This document shows positions 1 to 11,429 of a DNA stretch of 64,000 bases, piece after piece (within the stretch, counting starts at the first letter, position 1; the number at the start of each line of letters is the position of its first letter). The stretch is from Ovis canadensis (lineage: Eukaryota; Chordata; Mammalia; Artiodactyla; Bovidae). Both the position numbers and the translations under genes were made by a program. The DNA lies in the NCBI RefSeq assembly GCF_042477335.2, contig NC_091246.1:251476501-251540500 (forward strand), read 5' to 3'. The notes below the pieces were generated by a model, which worked only from the letters and a program-made list of their open reading frames with translations, did not search any database and was not told the origin of the DNA.

Positions 1-580
1 ACATACTGCTGCCCTCTTAGTTGTGTAAGGCCTCCAAGCCAGGGCTGTGGAACTGGGGATGGGGACAACGGCACCTTTCCTTCATCCCTGCTTCAGCAGC
101 TGAGCATTTGGTGGAGGGGGTGTGGCTGTAGCCTTTGGTCTTCTCAGCTTGCCTTTCCCCACATGGGACATCTGCTTTATGAATAAGCCAGAATGACGGT
201 GATTGTGGTCCCAGTATTTCTCAGCATCCCACTACCAAGGTAGCTCCTCCATTCCACTGGTGAGTCTGGGGGAAAGAAGGGAGCTCTCATCTCTCAGCTG
301 TGCTCACCCAGAACATAGCCTTTGCAACAGTAATCTGGGAAAGAAGAGAAATACTGACATCCTGCCCTTTCTGGGAAGATATTGCAGGCCTCCATTGGGA
401 GCAAAGAGGAGAGAGTCCTGTGCTAATTGCTGTACTCAACTAGAGTGGAGTTTCCATAATGCTGAGCTGGGAGGGGAGAGGGAGGGAGAAGATCATAGTT
501 CAAATGCCATAGGCTCTTACTGTTCTTATGAGGTTTCATTAGGTTTTCTTGAATAAATGTTTCTTCATTTGCTGTAAGCC
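1..580. other. Non-coding stretch, no repeat recognised
   Basis: No family-specific repeat, splice-bounded exon or RNA gene is seen here. An open frame at 203-556 shows no recognisable domain and is taken as chance. Confidence 0.4.
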
Positions 581-591
581 CTTAGGACCAT

Positions 592-627
592 TTCCAGAGA
601 CTTTAAATGGTTCCAGAGACTTTAAAT
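592..627 (+). repeat. Two-copy short tandem repeat
   Basis: The 17-mer TTCCAGAGACTTTAAAT occurs at 592-608 and again at 611-627, a 19-bp period with identical copies. It looks like a replication-slippage duplication inside old LINE-like sequence. Confidence 0.8.
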
Positions 628-1169
628 AATCTTCAGCAGTTTCACTGGGGAACAAGTCTGCAGAACTCCTCACGCTGCTATGCCAGAAGTACACCTCGAG
701 CTATTTGACTTTATGCTAAGGAAGATGAGGGTTTAGCTTTCTTTGCTCTCTTCCCCATCCTTACCTTACTCTTCCCACTCCCCTCTTCTCCCAGTAATTC
801 TATGAATCTTTCCTTTTCTGAGCAACTTTTTTGTTTTCCTTAACTGCATTTTTGAAGAGTGTCTTTGCTTGTCTGTAGCTGTACAAAGGAAAACCTCCAA
901 CTCTTGTTAACAGTGTGACTCTCCTCTTAAGATGTTCGGATGCACCAGGTTTCCCATCCATTTCATCTTCTTGGAGGAGGCTTCCAGGGCCTCCCACTCT
1001 GCTTCCAGTTGGATGAGTTGCTTTTCACCCCTGGCACAGATGTCACCCTGGACCCATCGCTGTCAGCCTGGAGGAGATCGCTGTCTCTCGCAGCTTCCTG
1101 GATCTCACGTCTTCCTCTCTCTTGGCCTATTCCTTTGTTTCGGTGGAGTACATCCTCCAGTCATCACTG

Positions 1170-2540
1170 AGAAAAGATATGTGGGATGGATTTCTTGAGA
1201 CTTTGCACATCTGAAAATGTCTCATCCTTGATTGGCTTATTAGTCTAGGTATAGAATTCCAGGTTGGAAATTATTTTCCTCCAGAAACTTTGAGCGTTTT
1301 TTTTTTTCTATTGCCTTCTGGCTTCCAGAATGGCTGTGAAGAGAAGGAAGCTGTTCTCATTTCTTATCCTTTCAAACTGGAACCTGAGAGAATCTTCTTT
1401 CAGTTCTCAGAGTAATGACATTTCTTGACAATGTGCCTTGGCAGGAGTCTATTTTTATTTATTGTGCTGGACCCTCGGTGAGTCCTGGAAATCTAGAAAG
1501 TTTTTCTTCACGTCTGTGATATTTTCTAAAAGTATCCTATTGATGATCCCTTACACCCTCACATTTTTCTTTTCTTTCTGGGACTATAATTACTTGAAAA
1601 TGGAACTCTTAGACAAGTCCTCTGGCTTTTCTTTCTTCTTCTCTCCTATTGTCCCTATCTGTCACTTGGGAAGAATAAACCTTATCTTCCAAGTTTGCTT
1701 TTTAATTTCTGCTATTATATTTTTAGTTTTTAAAAGCTTTTTTACTTTGTGCTGAGTCTTTTTTTTTAATGAGAATCCTATTTTAATTTCACCTGTGCAT
1801 GCCTTGTGTTATCTCCTTGATGATATAAAGACAGGTTTTTTTTTCCCTTTTTTTTCTCGCTATTCTCTGTTATCTTCAAGTTGGTCCTTTTTGTTTGGTT
1901 TATTTTTATCTTTCAGGTTTGAAGCATTCTTCTGATGTGTGGTAAACCTCAGCTATCTGTGCATATTCAGAAATAGCCACGTAGGAGCAGAGTGTATGCT
2001 CTGACTACACGGATGTGTCTTGTAGGCTGTGGGCTTCTTTGCATGGGGATCTAGCCAGGCTCTTTAGTTGGAAAATCTCCTGCGTTGATGTCTCTAGGGT
2101 TTTTCATTTGTTCCATCATGTTCCTCAGAGAAAGCTCTTCCAGCTGTCTGCCCAGAGGGCATAAGCCTGGCTGCTGGAGAGCAGAGTGGTGGGAGATGAC
2201 TGGGGTCTTGACATCCAGCTTACTCATACTCCCTGAATCTCCCTGTTATCAGTAGAGCACCATCCCAAGTATTAACACTATGCCTGGAGTCCCCCATCTG
2301 TAGATGTCTAATCTGTGATAACCAGTTCTAAAAACTTCCTCTCAAATAATCCTCTTTGTTTGAGTTGCCCTTTACCTCAACTTCCAGAGGTACCTGATGC
2401 TGCCAATTCCTGAATCTTTGGGGATTTTTTTTTTCCCTCGATTCGTTTTTCTCAATTGTCCATTTATTTTCCAACTCCCGAATTTTTCTTCCTGTGGTTT
2501 CATCTCCCATTCTCCCCATCCTTCTAGGCTCCTACCTTCA
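1170..2540 (-). mobile_element. Ancient AT-rich interspersed repeat, probably LINE-derived
   Basis: The stretch is T-rich on the plus strand and reads like a widespread old mammalian repeat I recall from other genomes. Landmarks are the passage around 1240-1290, the 'cttggcaggagtctattttt' region near 1437, and the 'ctgtctgcccagagggcata' passage near 2145. The family name is not certain; an L1-related origin on the minus strand is the best guess. An open frame at 1438-1755 lies inside it and is not a gene. Confidence 0.4.
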
Positions 2541-2779
2541 AACAGTTAAGAAATCCCTTTACTGTTGTTTTAACATTCAAGAAGTGGGGAGAAGCTAAGT
2601 GGTCCAAGGTGTCACGTAGATGTCGTCTCTTTGTGTTGCCTTTCCCATCTAAGTGAAACGGAGACTCCATGCTCTCAGTTGCCGATGCCCAAACTTCGGA
2701 GCTGTTCTTGACTCTTTCTCCTATGCACCATACCCAATCTCTCAGCAACTGTCTGAACTTTACCTTTGAAATATATCCA

Positions 2780-3045
2780 GGGACTTCCCTGGTGGTCCAA
2801 GTGTTTAGGAGTCCATCTGCCAATGTAGGGGACACGGGTTTGCTCCCTGGTTCGGGAAGATTCCACAAGCTGTGGAACTAAGCCCATGGGCCACAACTAC
2901 TGAGCCTGTGCTCCGCAACAAGAGAAGCCCCCGCAATGGGAAGCCTGGACACGACCGCTAGAGAGTAGCCCCCACCACTGCAGTCAGAGAAAGCCCGCAC
3001 ACAGCAACGAAGACCCAGCACAACCAATTATATACTATATAAACC
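2780..3045 (+). mobile_element. CHR-1-type tRNA-derived SINE
   Basis: It starts with the artiodactyl SINE head GGGACTTCCCTGGTGGTCCA and continues through the CHR-specific body (repeated 'ccacaactactgagcc', 'caacaagagaagcc', 'gcaacgaagaccca'). It ends in an AT-rich tail. This family predates the bovid Bov-tA SINEs. Confidence 0.8.
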
Positions 3046-3124
3046 AGAATTCACCACCCGAACTGCCACTACCCAGGGCCAAGTCACACTTTCCCTCACC
3101 TGAGCAAGGCAGGAATCTCCATGC

Positions 3125-3540
3125 TGGCCCCTCTTTTTGTCTGTCTTTGCATCCCCTACAGTCTGCTCTCTGCACAGCAACTTTTTTATCTATCGTATCC
3201 ATCACTCCTCTTTCTAAAGCTCTCCTGTGGCTCCCATTTCACTCTGAACTAAGAGCCCAAATCCCACAAGGCCAACAGGAGCCTACACGATCGAGCCCCA
3301 CACACCTTCCCAATCATACTGGCCACTTGGCCATTTCACAACATGCAAGAAGGCTGCTTCCCTGCCTCTTGCTTCTGCCTGGGCCTTTCTCTAGGTATGT
3401 TCCTCCAGATTCCTGCAGGGCTCACTCCCCCACTTTCTTCAGGCCACCTGTGACTTTCCCTAACCTTTCTATTTAAAAATCAGTCCCTCTTCCTCTCTGG
3501 GCCCTCTCCATCTTGGTTATCCCATTTTATCTTTCTCTAT
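3125..3540 (+). mobile_element. L2 LINE 3' region, left part
   Basis: Old, diverged L2 with the typical run 'ctcctgtggctcccatttca', 'cctctttctaaag', 'gggcctttctctaggtatgttcc'. It is interrupted by a Bov-tA SINE at 3544-3736 and resumes at 3740. Confidence 0.65.
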
Positions 3541-3543
3541 TCA

Positions 3544-3736
3544 CACTTCCCTGGTGGCTCAGCTGGTAAAGAATCTGCCTGCAATGCGCGAGACCTGGGC
3601 TCGATCGCTGCTGGGTTGGGAAAATCCCCTGGAGAAGGGAAAGGCTACCCACTCCCTGGCCTAGAGAATTCTGTGGACTGTATAGTCCATGGGGGTCTCA
3701 AAGAGTCGGACACGACTGAGTGATGTTCACTTTCAT
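3544..3736 (+). mobile_element. Bov-tA SINE inside L2
   Basis: tRNA-derived ruminant SINE: promoter A-box part 'tggctcagctggtaaagaat', B-box-like segment near 3600, then the body ending 'gagtcggacacgactgagtg'. It splits an L2, so it is the younger element. Confidence 0.9.
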
Positions 3737-3739
3737 AGC

Positions 3740-3930
3740 AATTCTTGAGATTGCATATACTTATATTTGCTTGTTTAGTTATTTATAGTTATCTTCCTGT
3801 CTCTAGAATGGATGGTCTCTCGAAGGCAGGGATTTTGGCTAATTTTGTTCACTGCTATATCCTCACCACCTACAACAGTGCCAGGCCTGTACTAGGTGCT
3901 AAACAAATCCGTGTTACATATGTGAATGAC
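3740..3930 (+). mobile_element. L2 LINE 3' end, right part
   Basis: Contains the L2 3' UTR signature: 'tctctagaatggatggtctc', a 'gcagggattttggctaattt'-type segment, and 'cagtgccaggcctgtactag'. It continues the L2 left of the SINE. Confidence 0.7.
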
Positions 3931-4078
3931 TGCTTGACCCCAGCCCTGACTCGGGACTGACCTTATACTAGTCAGGAGATTTGAGGAGCTCTGGGTCTAT
4001 AGTCCTTCCTGTCATTCATTTATTCATTAATCTGCTTATCTATCCATGCATTATTATTGCTGTTGTATTAATATTTAA

Positions 4079-4298
4079 CATGAGAGTTCCCTAGTGGCTC
4101 AGTGGTACAGAATCCGCCTGCCAATGTGGGAGATGCAAGTTCTATCCCTGAGTCAGTAAGGTCACCTGGAGAAGGAAATGGCAAACCACTCCAGTATTCT
4201 TGCCTGGGAAATCACACGGGCAGAAGGAGCCTGGAGGTCTAGAGTCCACGGGGTTGCAAAAGAGTTGGACATGACTTAGTGACTAAACAACAGCAACA
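4079..4298 (+). mobile_element. Bov-tA SINE with perfect 12-bp target-site duplication
   Basis: Complete SINE unit ending in an A/C-rich tail. It is flanked by identical copies of ATTAATATTTAA at 4067-4078 and 4299-4310, which fixes the insertion boundaries. Body divergence from typical Bov-tA is moderate. Confidence 0.92.
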
Positions 4299-4794
4299 AT
4301 TAATATTTAAGAGCTATAAAGTGGCAGAAGGGGCATGTGGCCCCAGCCTGTCTGACTTCAAAGCCTTGGCTCCCGAGAATGCTGCTGAGGCAGGCCCTCC
4401 AGGAGGTTGAGGGAATGATTAAGACCCAGTTCCTCATCTTTGGGGAAGAAGTTAGAACAGAGCCTCGTTCCAGGCTGTCTGTGCTCATGAGCGTCTCCCT
4501 GCTAGGTGAACAATCCCTTGAGAGAGGCCGGCAAAGTCCAGCTCCAATGATGTTGTCTCTCGGAAGCCCCCCAGCACTGCCCGAGGTGGATCAGCTGCCC
4601 CGGACGGCTTCACCAGGGCTGCGCACATGCTGCTATCGGGGTGAGCATTTCTTGCAGTTGGCTGCCATTCTCTGCCTACCCTCAGCTGTGAGCTCTTCTG
4701 AGACAGAGGCTGGGTCTTGTTCAACTCAGTGTCCCGAAAGCCCAGAGTGAGGCCTGCAGCCGGGAAGGCACCAAAGGAGCAACTGGTGAATGGT

Positions 4795-5015
4795 AAACGA
4801 TGCAGAACAGGGATGTGGTCGACATGGGGGCCCGAGTTCAGTGGGAAGCTCTACCACTCACTCACTGTGGGTGTGATCTGGGGAACTTCCGCAGTGCCCT
4901 GGGCCTCAATTCCTTATGTATATGGGGGGAAAAATAGTCCCCCGTTCTGTGGGGATTCCGAGTTAATGGATGACATTGCTTTGCACAGTGCCTGGCTCGG
5001 AATAGGCCCATGATT
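4795..5015 (+). mobile_element. MIR SINE
   Basis: MIR-like order on the plus strand: 'ctctaccactcactcactgt', 'gggcctcaattccttatgta', and a 3' portion 'gcacagtgcctggctcggaa'. Diverged mammalian-wide SINE. Confidence 0.65.
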
Positions 5016-5019
5016 AGAA

Positions 5020-5630
5020 ATTACTGCTCTTGGGAACCAGGCTTCTCCGGCTCCAGTCCACCGGCTCTGCACACCCCTTCTCCCACAGCAGGTGCCCCCA
5101 CCTGACTTCTTTCTGGTGCCCAGGGCAACTGCTGGGTTCTTGATCCACTGGCTTGGCGCTCTGCCATTGAGGGATTGGCCTTTCTGCACTTGGTGGTTGG
5201 CTTCCAAACAGCCTGGGCCTGACACATCGGGTCCTTGTTTGCTGGCCAAACTGGAGACAGTCATACATGGAGCACCTGAAGCCACCCTTGGTGTAGTGAC
5301 GGGGCAGCAGGGCACTGGATGAGGAGCGGCGCCTGGACACCCGGGACCAGGGCTGCAGGAAGTGCAGAGGCAGGCAGGGGTGGGGGCAGGGGTGGAAGGG
5401 ATGGGGGATAGGTTGATGGCAGGGCAGGGACTGCCTTGAGGATTTAGGCAAGGCTCTATTTGTGCTGTCTTTATAAAAAAGCCAAAAAGGGTCTGATTAA
5501 CCGAGCCACGCAGATTTCAAAAGCCAGTTTTCTTTGGCAGGTCATCAACTCCCACTGAAGTCAGGGTCCTTAAACCTTTGGGGAGGAGAGCCTGTGATTC
5601 CTTCTTGGAAGCCTTGAGCTCTGGGGCTAG
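5020..5630. other. Non-coding stretch without recognised repeat
   Basis: Several overlapping open frames on both strands but none with a recognisable domain. The AT-rich block near 5460-5540 is compositionally distinct and might be a conserved non-coding element, which cannot be judged from one sequence. Confidence 0.35.
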
Positions 5631-5924
5631 GGGCCCGAAGTGGGCTCGCTGCGTCCTAATAGACGTTCCGAGTGGCGCTCCTCTGTGTTGCTATCAATTG
5701 TTACATTCCTGAACCCCCTCCAGAAGCACGCCAGGGTCAAGTCTACCGTACTGTGTGCCCCTTCGGTGTCTAGCGCAATGCTTGCCACGAGAGCATCATT
5801 GCTACAGCCATCTTTTCCTCTCGTTTTTGTGGAGAAATAATCGACACACACCACTGTATACATTTAAGGCATCCAGTGTCAGGGTTTGATTTACATTTAG
5901 TTATTTTAAGAAGCACTTACCCCA

Positions 5925-6080
5925 GTCCTGAAGTGGGTGCTCCTTTCTTCCTCATTTGGGGATGGGAAAATAAGGTTCAGAGAGGTTGAGAAGCCCAGCT
6001 AAGATCGCACGGCTGGAGGTGGCCCAGCTGGGATCTGACCCCTCCGAGGGCTGTCTTATGAGCTGTGTCAGCCTCCCTCT
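5925..6080 (-). mobile_element. MIR SINE
   Basis: Reads as reverse-complement MIR: 'ggttcagagaggttgagaag' followed by a 'gatcgcacggctgg'-type segment and 'gggatctgacccc'. Confidence 0.65.
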
Positions 6081-6484
6081 GTCACACTGAGCAAGTGTTT
6101 GTTGAATGACTGGCAGGGTTGACGTGCGGTGATGGGTGGATGCGTTTGAACAGCTGGCCTGTGCCAGCTACAGCTGTTTATCAGGGACCCGAAGAGAGAA
6201 GGTAATCCCATCTGGGGGTTGGGGTCAGGCGTGGAGATCTACCAGAGATTTAGATGTTCTGGTGGGGTCTGGAGCCACCCAGGGGTGTTTGCAGCCTTCA
6301 CGTGTCATAGCAGAATCTGGTTTCCAAGGCAGAGGGTTCTCCAAGCCCTTACCGTGATGGGAAGCACCTTTTTCAGGGATACCTGGCAAGATTATGCAGC
6401 TGACAAGTCCTTGTCTCAGCAGCCTGGTTCAAGAGCCCATGTCTTAATCACTGTTCAGTGTGTCTCCCCGTCTAAGCGCTCTTA

Positions 6485-6990
6485 CTGGCCACCTGATTCC
6501 TGCAATGCCTCTTCTTGTTGCCCCTCGGGCCTCACCTATTACCCCACACCCCTTGGTCTCTCTGCTCCACCCAGCCACATTAGCCTGCTTGCTGCTCCTT
6601 GAGCATGCCGAGTGCACTCCCACCCCAGGACCTTTGCACGTGCTTCTCCAGTGTTCAGAATGCTCTGTGTCACCCAGGTGGTGTGCCTGACTTGCCTCCC
6701 CTCCTTCAGGCCTTTGCTGAAGTGTTGTCTTCTCAAGGAGGCTTTCCCAGATCATCTTTTAAAAAATTCAAACCCCACTTCTCAGCAGTCTCTAGCCGCC
6801 CCCTGCTTAATTTTTCCACAGCACTTACCAGCATCTGTCATTCTCTTTATTTTACTTATTAATTGGTTGATTATCTGTCTCCCTCGACTAGAATATAAAT
6901 CCCATGAAGACAAGAGATTTTGGTCCGTCTTGTTCATGGCTGTGTCTCTACGCCTAGAACAGTGCCTGGCACAGAGTTAGTGTTTTGTAA
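6485..6990 (+). mobile_element. L2 LINE 3' region
   Basis: Long clear L2 3' portion: 'cctttgcacgtgcttctcca', 'ccttcaggcctttgctgaag', 'tctccctcgactagaatata' and 'agaacagtgcctggcacaga'. Confidence 0.85.
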
Positions 6991-6999
6991 ACATCTGTG

Positions 7000-7470
7000 T
7001 ATGGATTCCCTCAAGCTTGCTTGAATCCAGGATCTCTCCATCATTGTATCTTTGATGAGCAGGTCCAAAGACAGATCCCGTGGTACACCATCAGAGACCT
7101 CCTGCAGGCTGACATTGATTCATTTATCAGCCATCCCTCAAATTGGGTCACTTGACAGATTATGAATCTAGTTAACCATCCAATCCCTCAGCCCTGACAC
7201 ATAAGCTCCCAGAGCAAAGAAGGTGGGTCCAATTTGTTTGATTTTATGAGCAAAATACATTTAATACTCTGCTTTGTACACTGTAATGTTTAATACATAT
7301 TTGCTGACAAAAAAAAACAAACATCAAAAAGAGCAGCAGGGAAAAGGTCTCCTCCAAAGTAATCTACGAACTATCAATATCTTGTTTCCTTATGATGCTT
7401 GTCAATTCCCACGGGCCCCTTCCCACCCTAATCCCCATACCCCAGTCTTGGTGGGGGAATAGCATCTGTT
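7000..7470. other. Non-coding stretch, possible very old repeat
   Basis: The passage at 7020-7190 resembles deep mammalian interspersed repeats (possibly CR1/L3-like), but I cannot assign it. Nothing supports a gene. Confidence 0.3.
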
Positions 7471-7477
7471 TACGTAC

Positions 7478-7510
7478 AGATAGGATGCGACTGAGCGACT
7501 AACGCGCTTT
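7478..7510 (+). mobile_element. Short Bov SINE tail fragment
   Basis: Only the terminal 'gcgactgagcgactaacg' segment typical of Bov-tA/BovB 3' ends remains, without head or body. Confidence 0.5.
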
Positions 7511-7769
7511 CTTAGGGGCCTGACAGCTCTGAAAGGAATGAACAGAGAGAAATCAGCTGATACTCTTTAGGGGAATCAGGGAAAATATTATGCAGTTTAA
7601 TGTATTTAAACACAAATTGTTTGCTCTGACGAGAGGCCCTGGGGAAACTGGAGAGAGCCTGGCGGGTTGAGTGTGGAGTAGAAAAACAGAGATTCCACCC
7701 TCTCACTTCGCGGAGGTCACGTGGAAAAACTGGAGCTCCAAGCGCCTTTAAACATGTTATTTCTTTGGT

Positions 7770-7930
7770 GCCCACGAAGCACACGTACTTTTTACCAAAA
7801 TATCCCATTGCGTCCTCATGACAGTCACTTCCTGTTTCACAGCAGGAGAAACAGAGGCACACAGCAGGCCGGGGACTTGCCCAGGGCTGCAGAGGGCGCT
7901 GGGGAAGGGCGGGAGGAAGCCCCAGGCTCA
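7770..7930 (-). mobile_element. MIR SINE
   Basis: Reverse-complement MIR core: 'aggagaaacagaggcacaca' and 'gggacttgcccagggctgca'. Confidence 0.7.
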
Positions 7931-8455
7931 CTGGTCCCCACGGCGGCCCCGTCCTAACCTTCACCTAAGCTGCCCAGTTCTGGGTTTGGGGTTTGCCCTT
8001 TCCTTTGGGGGGGGCAGTCAAGCCCTGAGGCAGTGGGATGGACTCGATGACCTCCCAAACACCTGCTTCATGTCCTTCCTTCCCCAGAATCCCTTCCGGA
8101 TGCTTGGTTCCTGGGCCAGGTGGCCCACAGTTCCTGCATCGCTGTATGAGCTGTGACCCCGAGTCAGTGGGGCTAGGCCAGCCGTGGAAGCCGCGGGGCC
8201 GGGGGGGAGGGGAGAAAAGCAGGGAGAGACCCGGGCTCACTCTGCAGCGTCAGCCTGGGCTCTGGAAATGAAATGCCTTTTAATTTCATCGTCCGCTTTT
8301 CTTTTCTCCTCTCCATCACGCTGTCTGGTGCCAGGAGGCCCTTGGCCACAGGATGCATGTTTAACAAATCCGATAAAGTCTTTATTTGGCTGGCTGCGTG
8401 CTCCCTGGAGCTGGGCTGGCCTGGGAGACATTGCTTCCCTCAGGCTTCAGTGCCC

Positions 8456-8479
8456 GGGGTGGGGTGGGGTGGGGTGGGG
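8456..8479 (+). repeat. G-quadruplex-forming (GGGGT)n tract
   Basis: Five consecutive G4 runs, each separated by one T, forming an uninterrupted pentanucleotide microsatellite. Tracts with single-base loops are the most stable predicted intramolecular quadruplexes. Confidence 0.9.
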
Positions 8480-8481
8480 AG

Positions 8482-8615
8482 AGATGATGCCTGGGACACA
8501 GTCCTGAGACCCGAGTGCTGGTCCCAGCTCTGCCACCCACTCTCGTTTTGACTTCAGGCAACCCCTGGAAACATCGGCTCTTCTGTGCCGTGTCAGGATT
8601 AGACGAGGTCAGTGG
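8482..8615 (+). mobile_element. MIR SINE
   Basis: Plus-strand MIR pieces: 'gtgctggtcccagctctgcc', 'gacttcaggcaacccctgga'. It lies directly downstream of the G-rich tract. Confidence 0.6.
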
Positions 8616-8849
8616 CTTCATAGTTTTTAAGCAGTGAAATCCGGTTTCCCCAAGTGGAAGGCACTACGCAAGTCTCCCCATGGAAGGATCTGGCCCTTGG
8701 TTGCTCCGCCCCTGAACTCAGTGTGTGTGTTTGAAAGACGGCAGGCTTTTTTCTGCCTTGGGTTTTCCTTTCGCGTGACTAGACTACCCTTCCTCTGGCA
8801 TGGTCTGGGTGGCGCAGCCAGCCCTTCTCCTGGCACGCATTCAGGAGCT

Positions 8850-9115
8850 AGCTGGGATGTTACTCCCTTAGAGAAGCTTCTCTAACCAGCTAACGATATC
8901 CCACACCCCAGCCACTCTGCACCTGGTTTCCATTTTTACCGTGTCCTCAAGGCTCCTTGATGCTTCCCTGTGTCTTTATCTGTTAAAATGTTTATGGGCT
9001 CTTTCCCCCACTAGCTTACAAGTTCCGTGAGGGTAACTTGGCCTTTTCACTGCTCCCTTCATAGCAGCAAACACAGTGAAGGGACTCAGTCTTTCCTTGA
9101 TGAATGAGTGAATGA
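8850..9115 (+). mobile_element. L2 LINE 3' end
   Basis: L2 signature: 'ccactagcttacaagttccg', 'tgagggtaacttggcctttt', with a tail of 'gaatgagtgaatgaatgatg'. Confidence 0.8.
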
Positions 9116-9239
9116 ATGATGGTCTGAAACAGGTGAAGGTCACGTTGATCTGGGTGTGGAGGGCTGTGTAAACCCACTGGTTGGATCATCCCCTCACAAT
9201 CTTCATCCTCCGTCTTTGAGGTCCCCCTGCCCCCGTTGG

Positions 9240-9436
9240 GGGTTTCTCTTGTGGCTCAGCTGGTAAAGAATCCAGCTGCAATGCGGGAGACCTGGGTTCC
9301 ATCCCTGGGCTGGGAAGATCCCCTGGAGAAGGGAAAGCTCCCCACTCCAGTGTTCTGGCCTGGAGCATTCCATGGACTGCGTAGTTCGTGGGGTCGCAAA
9401 TAGTCGGACACGACTGAGTGACTTTCATTTTCATTT
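9240..9436 (+). mobile_element. Bov-tA SINE
   Basis: Complete ruminant SINE: 'gtggctcagctggtaaagaa' near the head, 'gagacctgggttccatccct' over the B box, and a 3' end in 'cggacacgactgagtgactt'. Confidence 0.92.
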
Positions 9437-9508
9437 GTCTCCTATTGGGGTGCCACAAAGCCCAGTTTGAAAACCACTTGGGCATCTCCTAGCAGCTCTG
9501 ACAATCCA

Positions 9509-9789
9509 TGCTGCTGCTGCTGCTGAGTCGCTTCAGTCGTGTCCGACGCTGTGACCTCATAGACGGCAGCCCACCAGGCTCCCCCGTCCCTGGGATTCTC
9601 CAGGCAAGAACACTGGAGTGGGTTGCCATTGCCTTCTCCAATGCACGAAAGTGAAAAGTGAAACGTGAAAGTGAAGTCGCTCAGTCGTGTTCGACTCTTC
9701 CCGACCGCATGGACTGTAGCCTACCAGGCTCGTCAGTCCATGGGACCTTCCAGGCAAGAGTACTGGAGTGGGGTGCCATTGCCTTCTCC
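9509..9789 (-). mobile_element. Bov-A2 dimeric SINE with 11-bp target-site duplication
   Basis: Two Bov-A units in minus orientation, each carrying 'tccaggcaagaa/gtactggagtgg'-type segments, separated by the 'gaaagtgaaaagtgaaa' linker. A (GCT)n tail lies at the left edge. Identical CTGACAATCCA copies at 9498-9508 and 9790-9800 mark the target-site duplication. Confidence 0.93.
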
Positions 9790-9799
9790 CTGACAATCC

Positions 9800-10860
9800 A
9801 GGGCAACTCTAAAAACGTGGTACAGCCAGGAAACGCTGGAGCTTCAGAGAAGGGCAAGGTGAGGACTGTTTTCCTCCCCGAGAAGGTGGCCCTTACCTTG
9901 GTTTGGAAATTTAGAGCTGGTGGAGAGAGCCTCTGAGGAGGAAGAGAAGCAGGCCTGGGAGTGGGGGGGAAGCGGGCATGTGGGCCTTCTTCAGACAACC
10001 GTGAGCCAGCCGGGTTGGCAGGCGGCGGGGAGACTATGGGAAATGTTGGACATGGCCAGCTATCAGAGGGATAAGTGCTAAGGTGGGATGCTTGTGCCAG
10101 AAGTGTGATGTGTGGGGGTCGGCCCTGAGGTTCTGAGCGGGGTGGTAGAATCATCAGGGCCTTGCCTGTGGGCTGTTGAAAAGGGAGGGGGGTGGAAATG
10201 GAGGCAGGAAGACTGGGGAGGAGGCTGAAAGATGAGGTCTGGGGGTGGGATGGAACAGGAGTGGGATTCAGGAGAGAAAGGGAATGAAGACGGGAGCTGA
10301 TTGGGCAGTGAGCTTATTATGGAGGGAAAGGAAGAGGGAAGAGGCTAAGATCGTCTGCGGTTCTCCATCAGCCTATGATGCTCCGGTCCAGGAATCGCCC
10401 AGGACTGTGTTGGCAGGGATGGTGGGGGAGGGGCCAGACTGGTGCCTCCCAAGCCTAGAGGGAGGCAGTTGCTAAGGCTTACAGCCCAGCGGCTCCCACC
10501 CACCCCCTCACCCCCCACCTTGAGCTGCCTGGGCAAAGAGAAGCCTTTGGGGCAGCCCTCGGCTTTGGCTCCCTCCCTGCGCCCTCAGGATTAGGGCACC
10601 CGTGGACCTCAGGAGCAGGTGGGGATGACTCAGTGTCAACTCGCCCCCACCACAGAGGACAGGGCACACCAAGGAACACGCTGGGAATGCCGGCCGGGGG
10701 TGGTGGTGGGGGCGTCTCCTTTGGCTTATGAGGGCTGCAATGTCATGGCATGTCTGCCTTCCCCAAGCGACAAAGGCAAGGTCATCTTCGCTATCCCGCG
10801 GGTTGTCCCCTGAACCCCCTTCTCCAACATGAGCCCTGGGCACCCCATAGTCCTTGCTGT
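9800..10860. other. Purine- and G-rich non-coding stretch
   Basis: No repeat family or exon recognised. The plus strand is G/A-rich between about 9930 and 10450, which produces overlapping open frames on both strands (for example 10154-9681 minus). None has a recognisable domain. Confidence 0.4.
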
Positions 10861-10984
10861 TCAGACAGAAAAGGGATCAGAATTTAAGGACACACTCTAT
10901 TCAGGGGCCCATTTTGGAGTTTGGGGGAGCTTCCTGGAGTGCGTGCCCTGACCGCCAGAAATGGAGGATATTCTTTGATGTTGA

Positions 10985-11165
10985 GTCAGTTCTGGATCTG
11001 GGGAAAACTTACTCTAGAATTGGAAGACAGAATTCTAGGCTTGTTCCAAAACTCTGGGCTCTGTTTCAGATTTCTTGGGAATGCTTTGGAAGCCTGGGTG
11101 TATTCTGGAATTCTGGGATGTATTTCTGAACTCTGGGGACCTGCTAGAGTCCTGGGCTGGCTCCC
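10985..11165. repeat. Degenerate TTCTGG/GGAATTC motif array
   Basis: Variants of 'attctggga', 'aactctggg' and 'agaattctag' recur many times in about 180 bp. No fixed period is evident, so this may be an eroded minisatellite. Confidence 0.45.
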
Positions 11166-11230
11166 CATCATTCTCCTTGCACTTGTCTTATCTGCTGTGA
11201 TCTGCCTGTACAGTTGGTTACAGAGAGGCA

Positions 11231-11244
11231 GTTGCTATGGCAAC
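11231..11244. promoter_or_regulatory. RFX X-box palindrome
   Basis: GTTGCTATGGCAAC is a near-perfect inverted repeat matching the RFX-family X-box, bound by winged-helix RFX dimers. It lies outside recognised repeats. Confidence 0.55.
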
Positions 11245-11429
11245 AGTAACTGTGGGGTGTATCAACTCCTAGCATTTACTCTGAGTCTGTGACATTTTAG
11301 CTGGTGGAAAACCACAGTGAGCTCCCAAGAGCCTGATGAGCAGGGATTCCTGCTAAACCTGTCTTTGAGCTTCCCTTCCCCCACAACCTCAAATAACCTC
11401 CCTCTGGGCCCTGGATCTGGCCGCCCGAC

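Noticed and set aside
1438..1755. 105-codon hydrophobic frame resembling a membrane protein
   Set aside because: It results from T-rich old repeat DNA; the Phe/Leu/Ile richness is compositional.
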